Origin: an uncultured Clostridia bacterium
Lineage (GTDB): Bacteria; Bacillota; Clostridia; TANB77; CAG-508
DNA length: 64,000 nucleotides
Assembly: GCA_934121905.1 (NCBI GenBank)
Contig: CAKOVI010000001.1
Location: 248,001 to 312,000 of the forward strand
Direction of reading: 5' to 3'
Below are positions 1-7,600 of the stretch, piece after piece (positions within the stretch are counted from its first letter, which is position 1; the number at the start of each line of letters is the position of its first letter). Made by a program: the position numbers and the translations under genes. The notes under the pieces are model-generated. The model was not told the DNA's origin, searched no databases, and saw only the letters and a list, made by a program, of their open reading frames with translations.

Positions 1-36
1 AGATTGAAAAAGATTGTAAAACTAGCAGAAGAATAA
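1..36 (+). CDS. 3' end of a gene entering from the left
   Basis: The first twelve codons form an open frame ending ...KIVKLAEE and a TAA at 34-36, followed 23 bases later by the next gene with a good GGGGAAAA-type ribosome site. Too little is present to identify the product. It could equally be a chance open frame. Confidence 0.35.
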   Translation, partial: RLKKIVKLAEE

Positions 37-59
37 GTCAAAAGAAAAAGGGGAAAAAC

Positions 60-597
60 ATGGAAAATAATGAAGAAAAAGAAGAAATTATAATTGAAGA
101 ATTTCTAAAAAGGCTCAGAGAAAGCAAAAAATGGACTTATAATGATGTTGCATACAATTTGAACGATACAAACATACTCACAGAAGATATTAAGAAAATG
201 GAAAGTGGATTAGAATATCCAGATTGGGATGTGATGTATAAACTTTCAGAACTATATAAAGTACCTGTTGAAGAATTTGTGAAAGCTAAAGAATATAGTT
301 ATGAAAAATTAAAAAAATCCTTTTCTGTAACATTAATAAAATGGATGAACTATTTATTTGGTATATCTTTTAAAATTTCGTTCATATTGGTAGTAATTTT
401 TTATTTTGTTGTAGCAATTCGGGAGTTTATTATTCTTTATATCCAAAACTAACGAATGCATAGAACAAATAAAAAAAGATAAGGAAACGGATTGGTCAAT
501 GTCATGTGTGTTTAAAAGTGATAGCCAAAATATAGGACAAGAAGAGGAATTAGAAAATGAAGAAAATAGGAGTGTATATACATATACCATTTTGTAA
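60..597 (+). CDS. XRE-type HTH protein with membrane anchor, read through a CGG +1 site
   Basis: The N-terminal ~75 residues look like a Cro/C1-type helix-turn-helix (LKRLRESKKWTYNDVAYNL...SGLEYPDWDVMYKLSELYKV). A transmembrane segment follows at about residues 100-128. In frame 0 the ORF stops at 452, ten codons after an in-frame CGG at 420-422. If the C is skipped the hydrophobic segment continues (GSLLFFIS) into an acidic tail ending at TAA 595-597, for a 178-residue protein overlapping the hemW start by 41 bases. This fills an otherwise unexplained 104-base gap. The extended tail is not a family I recognise, so this is the least certain of the twelve CGG sites. The likely role is a membrane-bound regulator. 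Confidence 0.65.
420..422 (+). other. In-frame CGG, putative +1/quadruplet site (GCA ATT C|GGG)
   Basis: Frame 0 meets stop TAA at 450. The +1 frame gives Gly121 and continues a transmembrane segment. It is supported by reading-frame rescue and filling of the gap before hemW, not by a known homologue. Confidence 0.6.
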
Positions 598-1696
598 ACA
601 AAAATGCTATTATTGTGATTTTATTTCTTATGTTAATAAAGAAAAATATTTTGATAAATATGTACAAGCATTGACTAAAGAAATGAGGAGTTTTTTATAT
701 AATAATGATGTCAAAATCCAAACAATATATATAGGAGGAGGAACACCTTCTTTTATAGATGCAAAATACATAGAAAGAATTATGATGGTATTACAAGAAC
801 AAAATCAGATGAAGAATGCCGAAGAGATAACAATAGAGATAAATCCAGGAACAATAAATAAAGAAAAATTAGAAACTTATAAAAAAGTTGGTATAAATAG
901 ACTAAGTATAGGTCTTCAAAGTACAGATAATAGTATTCTTAAGCAGATAGGAAGAATACATTGTTATGAGGATTTTTTAAATACATATGAATTAGCTAGA
1001 AAGGTTGGCTTTAGCAATATAAATGTAGATTTGATGATAGGAATTCCTAATCAAAAAATTTCAGATATAAAAAATTCATTAAAGGAAATTATTAAATTAA
1101 AACCTGAACATATTTCTGTCTATTCATTAATTGTTGAAGAAAATACCCCAATTGAAAAAATGATAAATGAGGGTAAAATGGAATTACCTGATGAAGAAAC
1201 GGAAAGAAATATGTATTGGTATGTTAAAAACTTTCTTGAATTAAATGGATATAAACATTATGAAATATCCAATTTTGCAAAAGAAGGATATGAATCAAAG
1301 CATAATTTAGATTGTTGGAATCAAAATGAATATATAGGTTTTGGAGTTGCTGCACATTCTTATATTGAAGATATTAGGTTTGGAAATACTGCTAGTATAG
1401 AAGAATACTTAAACAATTACGAGAATGGTGAGCCTGAGAAGAATAAAATTATTGATGAAGTGGGAAAAGATGTTTTCAGTAAAGAACAAGAATTTATGCT
1501 TATTGGTCTTAGAAAAATTGAAGGTGTTTCTATTCAAGAATTTAAGAATAAATTTGGTGATAATCCTATTTTTGTTTTTAAAAATGAGCTAAATAAATTG
1601 GTCGATGAAGAGCTTCTGACAGTGGATTGTGATAGGATTAAATTGACTAATAGAGGATTGGATTTAGCAAATTTAGTGTGGGAAGAATTTGTATGA
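557..1696 (+). CDS. hemW: HemW-like radical SAM protein (heme chaperone)
   Basis: The 379-residue product begins IGVYIHIPFCKQKCYYCDF, which carries the CxxxCxxC iron-sulfur motif with the extra HemW-type cysteine. It continues with the GGGTPS segment that binds S-adenosylmethionine, the conserved SIGLQS segment and a C-terminal HemN-like domain with the NLDCWNQNEYIGFGVAAHSY motif. HemW proteins were long annotated as oxygen-independent coproporphyrinogen oxidases; the family is now known as heme chaperones. The length is normal. The start overlaps the proposed extended tail of the upstream gene, and the ribosome site (GAGGAATT) is modest. Confidence 0.95.
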   Translation: MKKIGVYIHIPFCKQKCYYCDFISYVNKEKYFDKYVQALTKEMRSFLYNNDVKIQTIYIGGGTPSFIDAKYIERIMMVLQEQNQMKNAEEITIEINPGTINKEKLETYKKVGINRLSIGLQSTDNSILKQIGRIHCYEDFLNTYELARKVGFSNINVDLMIGIPNQKISDIKNSLKEIIKLKPEHISVYSLIVEENTPIEKMINEGKMELPDEETERNMYWYVKNFLELNGYKHYEISNFAKEGYESKHNLDCWNQNEYIGFGVAAHSYIEDIRFGNTASIEEYLNNYENGEPEKNKIIDEVGKDVFSKEQEFMLIGLRKIEGVSIQEFKNKFGDNPIFVFKNELNKLVDEELLTVDCDRIKLTNRGLDLANLVWEEFV

Positions 1697-1749
1697 TTTT
1701 TGAAATTAAAATAAAATGTAGTTAATTAGACTGATATGGAGGAATAAAA

Positions 1750-2154
1750 ATGTCTTTTTTGGAATTAAGTGAAATATATATAATTTTTTTAATAATAGTA
1801 TTAATAATTGGATTTATAAAATTTGATAAAAAAATAAAAACAAAAATAATGATTATACTTTCTATTATTTACAATATAGCAATTGGTTATATAGATACAA
1901 TATTTTTTTGGCTTATTTATGCCTTTTTAAGTAATCAACCTAAAGGCAGTAGCTATGAGGTGCCTGAATCGGATGCTGATTTTAATATGATGTTAGGGAT
2001 TATATTATTAGTAATATATATATGTGTATTAATTCCACTTAATATATTTATGAAGAAGAAATCTAATATTAGTACGAAATATTATGTTATTATAAATGGA
2101 ATTGCCACAGTTCTGGGAGTAGCTATGTATTGGATTTTTAGAAAAATATATTAG
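1750..2154 (+). CDS. Small multi-pass membrane protein, unknown
   Basis: The 134-residue product has about four hydrophobic segments (roughly residues 8-24, 28-55, 75-97 and 110-128) separated by short basic loops, and no motif I recognise. A GGAGG site lies 6 bases before the ATG. It sits alone between hemW and a terminator-like hairpin. A stress- or envelope-related small membrane protein is possible, but no function can be assigned. Confidence 0.7.
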   Translation: MSFLELSEIYIIFLIIVLIIGFIKFDKKIKTKIMIILSIIYNIAIGYIDTIFFWLIYAFLSNQPKGSSYEVPESDADFNMMLGIILLVIYICVLIPLNIFMKKKSNISTKYYVIINGIATVLGVAMYWIFRKIY

Positions 2155-2184
2155 AGAGAAATGATATAATTTAGATAAGGGAAT

Positions 2185-2208
2185 AGGTGTTATTATACAC
2201 CTGTTTTT
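2185..2208 (+). terminator. Rho-independent terminator
   Basis: A six-base-pair stem AGGTGT/ACACCT with a six-base loop is followed by GTTTTT, 30 bases after the small membrane-protein gene. Confidence 0.75.
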
Positions 2209-2320
2209 CCTCAGAATATTAAATATTACAAGAAATAAATTAGAAATTTATTAAAATTAATGCAAAGTCATGAAAAATATGATAAAATGAATAGAAAAAA
2301 ATTTTTAGGGAGTGAAAAGA

Positions 2321-2587
2321 ATGACAGAAACTGAGTTAAAGAAATTTACTATTGAATTAATTGAAAGTAAAGAAAAAATAAACGAAAATTATATAAGGTA
2401 TTCATATTATGAATTAAAAGTTAAAAATAATTTATCAGAAGAAGAAATTGATGAAGTATTAAAAATAAGTAGAAATTATTTTGAAAATAAAGGATATAAT
2501 GTTTATTTTACAAATGCAGAATTTGAATATAAAAATGCTAAAAGGAAGGTTGAAACTAATGAATATATGATAGCATTTAGAGAATGA
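2321..2587 (+). CDS. Small acidic protein, unknown
   Basis: The 88-residue, highly charged, probably helical protein starts MTETELKKF and contains NLSEEEIDEVLKISRNYFENKGY. No membrane segment or known motif is visible. I chose the ATG at 2321 over the GTG at 2312 because AGGGAG at 2307-2312 is correctly spaced only for the ATG. It is followed 12 bases later by the ATG of the next unknown gene region, so the two may be cotranscribed. Confidence 0.6.
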   Translation: MTETELKKFTIELIESKEKINENYIRYSYYELKVKNNLSEEEIDEVLKISRNYFENKGYNVYFTNAEFEYKNAKRKVETNEYMIAFRE

Positions 2588-2609
2588 GGAGGAATGTGAA
2601 TGAATCAAT

Positions 2610-2975
2610 ATGCATATTTTGTACTTGGTATTTATTGTTAATAAGAATAGTGTAAATATTGAAAATGTTCAAATTGAAATAGAAGAAAATACAATAACTT
2701 CATCTGGTTTAACGATAATTATTACAGATAAAAATGAAGAACCATATGGTTGGGGAGAAAACTATGGAATTGAAGAAAAAGTAAATGGAGAATGGAAAAA
2801 ATTAAAGGCAAATATAGATTTCAATTCAAAGGCTTATATATTAGATGAAAATCATCAAATGCGACAAAATATAAATTGGCTAAACAGCTATGGTAAACTA
2901 CAAAAGGGAATATATAGAATAGAAAAAGAAGCAGATGGAAATGTATTCTATTCAAATGAATTTATAATTAAATAA
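2610..2975 (+). CDS. Ig-like-domain protein, possibly truncated at the N terminus
   Basis: The 121 residues contain YGWGENYGIEEKVNGEWKKL, a middle NINWLNSYGKL and a final KGIYRIEKE...FYSNEF. This pattern is typical of a bacterial Ig-like domain found in secreted Firmicutes proteins. A signal peptide would be expected, but only a short hydrophobic stretch (ILYLVFIV) precedes the domain. The strong AGGAGG at 2587-2592 is 17 bases upstream of this ATG, and the better-spaced ATG at 2600 is in another frame that stops quickly. The N terminus therefore looks decayed or truncated. No CGG is involved. Confidence 0.5.
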   Translation: MHILYLVFIVNKNSVNIENVQIEIEENTITSSGLTIIITDKNEEPYGWGENYGIEEKVNGEWKKLKANIDFNSKAYILDENHQMRQNINWLNSYGKLQKGIYRIEKEADGNVFYSNEFIIK

Positions 2976-3106
2976 AGAATTTATTAGTTATGTATTTTTT
3001 CTCTCTAAAAAATATACCAAGAAATAAAGAAAAACATTGATGAATAAAAAACGAAAAAAAACATAAACTACTAATATAATTATTATATTAAAAGTTGTAA
3101 AATTCG

Positions 3107-3136
3107 TTGACAAGAGTGAATGAATTAGAGTATAAT
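3107..3136 (+). promoter_or_regulatory. Sigma-A type promoter of the type III toxin-antitoxin locus
   Basis: A consensus TTGACA at 3107-3112, an 18-base spacer and TATAAT at 3131-3136 lie directly upstream of the repeat RNA. The preceding 2976-3106 stretch is AT-rich with nothing else recognisable. Confidence 0.85.
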
Positions 3137-3142
3137 AATTAT

Positions 3143-3299
3143 AGAAAGTAAATGTATCTCGCTTGTGGTTGGTGCGAGTAATAAATCATACCATTTCGTT
3201 AAATGTTCTCGCTTGTGGTTGGTGCGAGTAACAAATTATACCATTTCGTAAATAAATTCAGTCCTTTGTTTCTATAGAGGAATAAAGGACTTGTTTTTT
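3143..3299 (+). ncRNA. Type III antitoxin RNA with two 50-base repeats
   Basis: Two near-identical tandem units at 3158-3207 and 3208-3257 each start CTCGCTTGTGGTTGGTGCGAG and end with CCATTTCGT. The CTCGC/GCGAG ends of the conserved block can pair, which suits the pseudoknotted units of ToxI/CptI-type RNAs. In that family the toxin nuclease cuts a tandem-repeat precursor into repeat-length RNAs that neutralise it. Promoter, repeats, terminator and toxin gene come in the canonical type III order. Only two repeats is at the low end for the family. Confidence 0.78.
3260..3299 (+). terminator. Terminator between antitoxin repeats and toxin gene
   Basis: AGTCCTTTGTTT pairs with AATAAAGGACT and is followed by TTGTTTTTTA. 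In type III systems this leaky terminator sets the excess of antitoxin RNA over toxin mRNA. Confidence 0.85.
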
Positions 3300-3322
3300 A
3301 TATAATATAAGGAGAAATACAT

Positions 3323-3808
3323 ATGGAAATAAAAGAAGGATATGTTTATCATATAAAAAATGATTATTTTGAATTAGTAAATGATGATAAACTTATGAAA
3401 AATCATGAAGGAAATTCAACAAGACCAAATTATTTTTGTGTTAAGATGGAAAACAAAGATGTTTTATGGTTTATTCCAATGAGTAGCAGAGTAGAAAAAT
3501 ATAAAGCAATAATAGAAAATAAAATAAAAAAATATAAAAAGTGTGATACTATTGTAATAGGAAATTATAGAGGTAAAAATCATGCATTTTTATTACAAAA
3601 TATGTTTCCTATTATTGATAAATACATAGACCATATTGATACTGTTCAAGGAAAAGCACTAAAAGTACCATCTGAAACAAGAAGAATAATATTGGACAAA
3701 GTAAATAAGATATTCAAATTAAAACAAAAAGGAATAAATTTAATATTTCCAGATGTAGATAAAATAGAACAATTATTAATAGAAGAATTAAAAAATGAAA
3801 ATGAGTAA
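3323..3808 (+). CDS. Type III toxin, CptN/ToxN-like endoribonuclease
   Basis: The 161-residue product starts MEIKEGYVYHIKNDYFELVND. It carries the family-like blocks RPNYFCVKMENKDVLWFIPM-S-S, then KYKKCDTIVIGNYRGKNHAFLLQNMFPI, and a helical C terminus. This matches my recollection of CptN-family toxins of the ToxN/AbiQ fold in gut Clostridia. The tandem-repeat RNA and terminator immediately upstream support the assignment. The expected activity is RNA cleavage checked by its own repeat RNA, with roles in phage abortive infection or plasmid-type maintenance. It contains no CGG codon. Confidence 0.8.
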   Translation: MEIKEGYVYHIKNDYFELVNDDKLMKNHEGNSTRPNYFCVKMENKDVLWFIPMSSRVEKYKAIIENKIKKYKKCDTIVIGNYRGKNHAFLLQNMFPIIDKYIDHIDTVQGKALKVPSETRRIILDKVNKIFKLKQKGINLIFPDVDKIEQLLIEELKNENE

Positions 3809-3839
3809 AAGATTATCGTTTGATAGTCTTTTTATTTTT
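3808..3839 (+). terminator. Terminator after the toxin gene
   Basis: AAAGATTATC pairs with GATAGTCTTT (one wobble) and is followed by TTATTTTT, right at the toxin stop codon. Confidence 0.75.
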
Positions 3840-4197
3840 GCTAAGAAAATGGAGGTACAAGAGAATGTAAAAAGGAATTAAAGCGGAATTAGTATTGGTT
3901 ATAGAATATGAAAGAGGGGATGGAGAAAGAATATATTTTGAATGCTGAAATTTCATGAAATTACCCTGCGAGAAAGGCCGAACATATTGAAATTAACTCA
4001 AAATTATGATATATTTAACTGAAATTTACATTTAATATTAATTAATGTTATTTAGTATTAAATAGTTTAAAAAATAAGTTTGTGACCGGATTCGTGTAAT
4101 GACGAATTATGTTTACTAAAACAGACGAAAAAGCGAACAAATTACACGAATTTTTGGTTAATAGTTGTCGTTTTTTTCGGTCACAAAGGGAGGAAAT
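3840..4197. other. Gene-free stretch upstream of uvrB
   Basis: No convincing reading frame is present. The stretch is AT-rich with a short ACCCTGCGAGAAAGGCCGAAC segment that may be a remnant. Its right end carries the inverted repeat listed separately. GGGAGG at 4189-4194 serves uvrB. Confidence 0.5.
4081..4185. repeat. Interrupted inverted repeat before uvrB
   Basis: TGTGACCG at 4081-4088 matches CGGTCACA at 4178-4185, and ATTCGTGTAAT at 4090-4100 matches ATTACACGAAT at 4141-4151, with an asymmetric 26-base bulge. It could be a folded leader or a decayed small transposable element. No clear LexA box was found. Confidence 0.5.
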
Positions 4198-6155
4198 ATG
4201 TTTAAATTACACTCGGAATACAAGCCCACAGGCGACCAACCAAATGCAATTGAATATCTATCAAAAGGAATAGAAGATGGCAAGAAATACCAGACGCTTC
4301 TAGGAGTTACGGGTTCACGGGAAAACCTTTACAATGGCAAATATAATAGCAAAAACCCAAAGACCAACATTGGTTTTAGCACACAATAAGACCCTAGCTC
4401 GGACAATTATACTCTGAGTTTAAAGAGTTCTTTCCTGAAAACAGAGTTGAATACTTTGTGAGTTACTATGACTATTATCAACCAGAAAGCTACATAGCAG
4501 CCTCAGACACATATATTGAAAAAGATGCATCAATAAATGACGAAATAGATAAACTACGCCATTCAGCAACTTTGTCACTATTTGAAACAAGAGATGTAAT
4601 AGTAGTAGCATCAGTATCATGTATATACGGTTTAGGAGACCCAGAAGACTACCAGGAAATGATGTTATCTTTAAGACCAACTATGGAAAAATCAAGAGAT
4701 GAAGTAATGAAAAAGCTAGTTACAATGCAATATTCAAGAAATGAAATAGACTTCAAAAGAGGAACATTTAGAGCAAAAGGAGATATTTTAGAAATATATC
4801 CATCATCAACTAGTGAATCAGCATTGAGAGTAGAGTTTTGGGGAGATGAGATAGAAAAAATATCTGAAATAAATCCGCTAACAGGAAAAGCAATAGGAAC
4901 TAGAGAACACGTCTTAATTCCACCAGCATCACAATATGTAACTAGCAGAGATAAGCTAGATAGAGCAATTGTAACAATAGAAGAAGAACTTCAAGAACGA
5001 ATAAAATACTTCAAATCTCAAAATAAACTAATAGAAGCTCAACGTATAGAAGAAAGAACAAACTTCGATATAGAAATGATGAAGGAAACAGGATTTTGTC
5101 AAGGAATAGAAAATTATTCAAGACACATGAGTGGAAGAAAGGCTGGAAGTCCGCCATATACATTATTTGATTATTTTCCAAAGGATTATTTGTTATTGAT
5201 AGATGAATCACACGCAACAATACCACAAGTTAGAGCAATGTATAATGGAGACAAATCAAGAAAAGATTCACTTGTAAATTATGGATTCAGGCTTCCATCA
5301 GCATATGACAATAGACCACTAAAATTTGAGGAATTTGAACAAAGAATAAATCAAGTTGTATTTGTAAGTGCAACACCTGCAGATTACGAAAAAGAACATT
5401 CAAAATCAAATGTTGTAGAACAAATTATTAGACCAACAGGACTTTTAGACCCTAAAATAGAAGTTAAACCAGTAACGAATCAGGTTGATGATTTGATAGA
5501 ACAAATAAGAATTAGAGTAGAGAAAAAAGAAAGAGTATTGGTTACAACTTTAACAAAAAAAATGGCAGAGGATTTAACAGAGTATTTGAAAAGTTTAGAT
5601 ATAAAAGTAAATTATATGCATTCTGATACAAAGGCATTAGAGAGAATGGAGATAATTAGAAATCTAAGGCTTGGAGAATTTGATGTTTTAGTTGGAATAA
5701 ACTTATTAAGAGAAGGATTAGATATACCAGAAGTATCTTTAGTTGCAATATTAGATGCAGATAAAGAAGGCTTCTTACGTTCAGAGCGTTCATTAATTCA
5801 AACAATAGGACGTGCAGCAAGAAATACAGATGGAACAGTTATAATGTATGCAGATGTTTTAACAGATTCTATGGAAAAAGCAATATCGGAAACTAACAGA
5901 AGACGTAAAATTCAAACCGAATATAATGAGATTCATGGAATTACTCCTAAAACTATAAATAAATCTGTAAGAGATGCAATTAGAGCAGTTCAAACAGAAG
6001 ATATTGGAGTTGAATTTAAGGCTGAAAAAGGTGAGGATATTAAGGAAACTATTAGTAAATTGACTGATGAAATGCTTGAATTTGCTAGTAAGATGGAATT
6101 TGAGAAAGCGGCTGAGGCTAGAGATAAGATAAAAGAGTTGGAGAAATTATTGTGA
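4198..6155 (+). CDS. uvrB: Excinuclease ABC subunit B, read through two CGG +1 sites
   Basis: UvrB is the helicase-like damage-loading subunit of nucleotide excision repair. Starting at ATG 4198 after GGGAGGAAAT, the frame encodes FKLHSEYKPTGDQPNAI and reaches Walker A. There ...GVTGS is followed by CGG at 4318; skipping C gives G-KTFTMA, i.e. the invariant GSGKT. The restored frame runs to a second CGG at 4400, where skipping C gives LAHNKTLA-G-QLYSEFKEFFP. From there the protein is continuous: VSYYDYYQPESY beta-hairpin region, DESHATIPQ, SATPADYE, the RPTGLLDP segment, GRAARN and a C-terminal UvrC-binding UVR motif (EMLEFASKMEFEKAAEARD). Total 651 residues, normal for UvrB. Without recoding the protein ends within about 65 residues. 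Confidence 0.95.
4318..4320 (+). other. CGG +1 site 1 in uvrB (GGT TCA C|GGG)
   Basis: Removing the C restores Walker A GSGKT (Gly41). Frame 0 otherwise stops at about 4387-4389. Confidence 0.93.
4400..4402 (+). other. CGG +1 site 2 in uvrB (CTA GCT C|GGA)
   Basis: This CGG is in frame only after the first shift. Skipping its C joins NKTLA to GQLYSEFKEFF (Gly68). Without it TGA follows five codons later. Confidence 0.93.
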
Positions 6156-6188
6156 TTTTTTGCGTTAGGACTGTTATAATTTTAAAAT

Positions 6189-6224
6189 GGGGGACGGTTC
6201 CTTTTTAAAAAAGGACCGTCCCCA
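6189..6224. terminator. Bidirectional hairpin between convergent uvrB and engB
   Basis: GGGGACGGTTCCTTTTT is followed at once by its near-complement AAAAAAGGACCGTCCCC, suitable for termination on both strands. The same GGGGACGGTTC sequence recurs at 44421 and in altered form at 34403 and 40557, so it is a member of a dispersed repeat family. Confidence 0.8.
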
Positions 6225-6235
6225 CTTCAAAAAAG

Positions 6236-6817
6236 TTAAATATATTCTTCAATAACTTTCCAAACATTCTCACAAAAAACTTTCTTCTCCGAAGAAAAAG
6301 GGAGCATTGTTGCATCCATCAGAGGATTAATCTCCTTTTGTAAACTAGCCACAGTATCCAAAACCTTAGTAGGAGCAATTTTATCAGCTTTATTTGCAAT
6401 AATCATAAAAGGCTTACCAGAACGAATAATATAATCATACATTAACCTATCATTAGAAGTAGGAGAATGTCTAATATCAATCAAAAATATAATCAAAGAA
6501 ATTTTATCTCTATGGAAAAGATACTCTTCAATAAACTGACCAACCTTAACCTGTTCAGTTTTAGACATTTTACTAAAACCATAACCAGGAAGGTCAACAA
6601 AATAAAATTTTTCATCAATATTATAAAAATTAATTTGTCTCGTTTTACCAGGTTCAGAGCTTGTACGAGCAAGTTTTTTTCTATTAATCATTGTATTTAC
6701 AAAACTAGATTTTCCGACATTAGATTTGCCAACCAAAACAATTTCTGGTAAATCATTTTTAGGGTATTGCTTGGGGCTTACTGCCGAAATTTCAAATTGT
6801 GGATTTTTTACTATCAT
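6236..6817 (-). CDS. engB: Ribosome biogenesis GTPase EngB (YsxC/YihA)
   Basis: The 193-residue TRAFAC-class GTPase has G1 GKSNVGKSSF, G3 DLPGYGFSK, G4 NKADK and G5-like FSSEKK, with the switch region TSSEPGKTRQINFYN. The family acts in late assembly of the large ribosomal subunit and is usually essential. Length and domain order are standard, and the AGGTTATTT upstream region gives a modest ribosome site. It is the last gene of a minus-strand group, converging on uvrB. Confidence 0.96.
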   Translation of the reverse strand: MIVKNPQFEISAVSPKQYPKNDLPEIVLVGKSNVGKSSFVNTMINRKKLARTSSEPGKTRQINFYNIDEKFYFVDLPGYGFSKMSKTEQVKVGQFIEEYLFHRDKISLIIFLIDIRHSPTSNDRLMYDYIIRSGKPFMIIANKADKIAPTKVLDTVASLQKEINPLMDATMLPFSSEKKVFCENVWKVIEEYI

Positions 6818-6839
6818 TAAATAACCTCCAATATCATAA

Positions 6840-7583
6840 CTACATGTAATAAATTTTATCTAATTTATCTGTATCTATAAAATATTTTTGTGTATTTTCA
6901 GGATTATATTTAATCGTGAATTGTGTAAATTTATATTTTCTTATTAAGTCACTTACATCATAAAAATAGGGATGACTTTTGAATATGGTATCAAATCCGT
7001 TTATTTGGTTCGATGTACACATAATGTAATAACTTTTTCCTTCTTTTTCAACACTTACAAATTTACCATCAATAGATTTAGAATTTTTGAGAATTTTTTT
7101 GTATGTTGAAATTGGAACTGAAAACATAACTATGGATGCGACAGTAACAGGTAAACATATAAGTGATAATATTTTTAAAACAATATACATAAAAGAAGAT
7201 GAATGTATACCAGAGAAAACCGTTAAATAGTTATAAGGGTTATTATTTAAAATGTATACATCACAAGAATCACCTAACTTTATTGTATTGTAAAACCCGC
7301 TTGCTTTTACAGTATATGTTTTTCCTTTATAAGTAAACTGGATATCAACTCTGGATATATTACGATCCTTTTTATATGGATTTCCTGAAGGATTTCCAGA
7401 TTCTTCAATATTTGAAACAACTCCAGAGATTTTTTCTCCATTTTCTTTTTTATATGTTTCATTTTTGGAGAGTTGAGTTGATAATAATAATAATACACAG
7501 CAAAATATTAATATAAATACCATTATTTTTCGTTGGACAATTAAATTTCCCAAGTAAATATTTTTTCTAGATTTTTTTTTCAT
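6840..7583 (-). CDS. DUF3592-like membrane protein
   Basis: This 247-residue protein has one transmembrane segment near residues 20-36, then an extracytoplasmic beta-rich domain with VDIQFTYKGKTYTVKASGFYNTIKLGDSCDVYI. That pattern is typical of DUF3592 (membrane-linked domain of unknown function). A second hydrophobic region (LKILSLICLPVTVASIVMF) and a short soluble C-terminal part follow. I start at ATG 7583 because GGAGGT lies 7 bases upstream; the longer TTG start would overlap that site. It lies between engB and serS and probably shares their transcript. Confidence 0.8.
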   Translation of the reverse strand: MKKKSRKNIYLGNLIVQRKIMVFILIFCCVLLLLSTQLSKNETYKKENGEKISGVVSNIEESGNPSGNPYKKDRNISRVDIQFTYKGKTYTVKASGFYNTIKLGDSCDVYILNNNPYNYLTVFSGIHSSSFMYIVLKILSLICLPVTVASIVMFSVPISTYKKILKNSKSIDGKFVSVEKEGKSYYIMCTSNQINGFDTIFKSHPYFYDVSDLIRKYKFTQFTIKYNPENTQKYFIDTDKLDKIYYM

Positions 7584-7600
7584 ATGCTTGACCTCCAATT

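Noticed and set aside
2600..2640. A CGG-type shift explaining the damaged N terminus of the Ig-like gene
   Set aside because: No CGG occurs there; the break looks like ordinary decay or a misread start.
3158..3257. CRISPR array
   Set aside because: There are only two units, directly adjacent without spacers, with promoter and terminator and followed by a ToxN-like gene; no cas genes are present.
4318..4402. Compensating indel pair in uvrB
   Set aside because: Both events are the same sign (+1), so they do not cancel; each separately restores conserved sequence.
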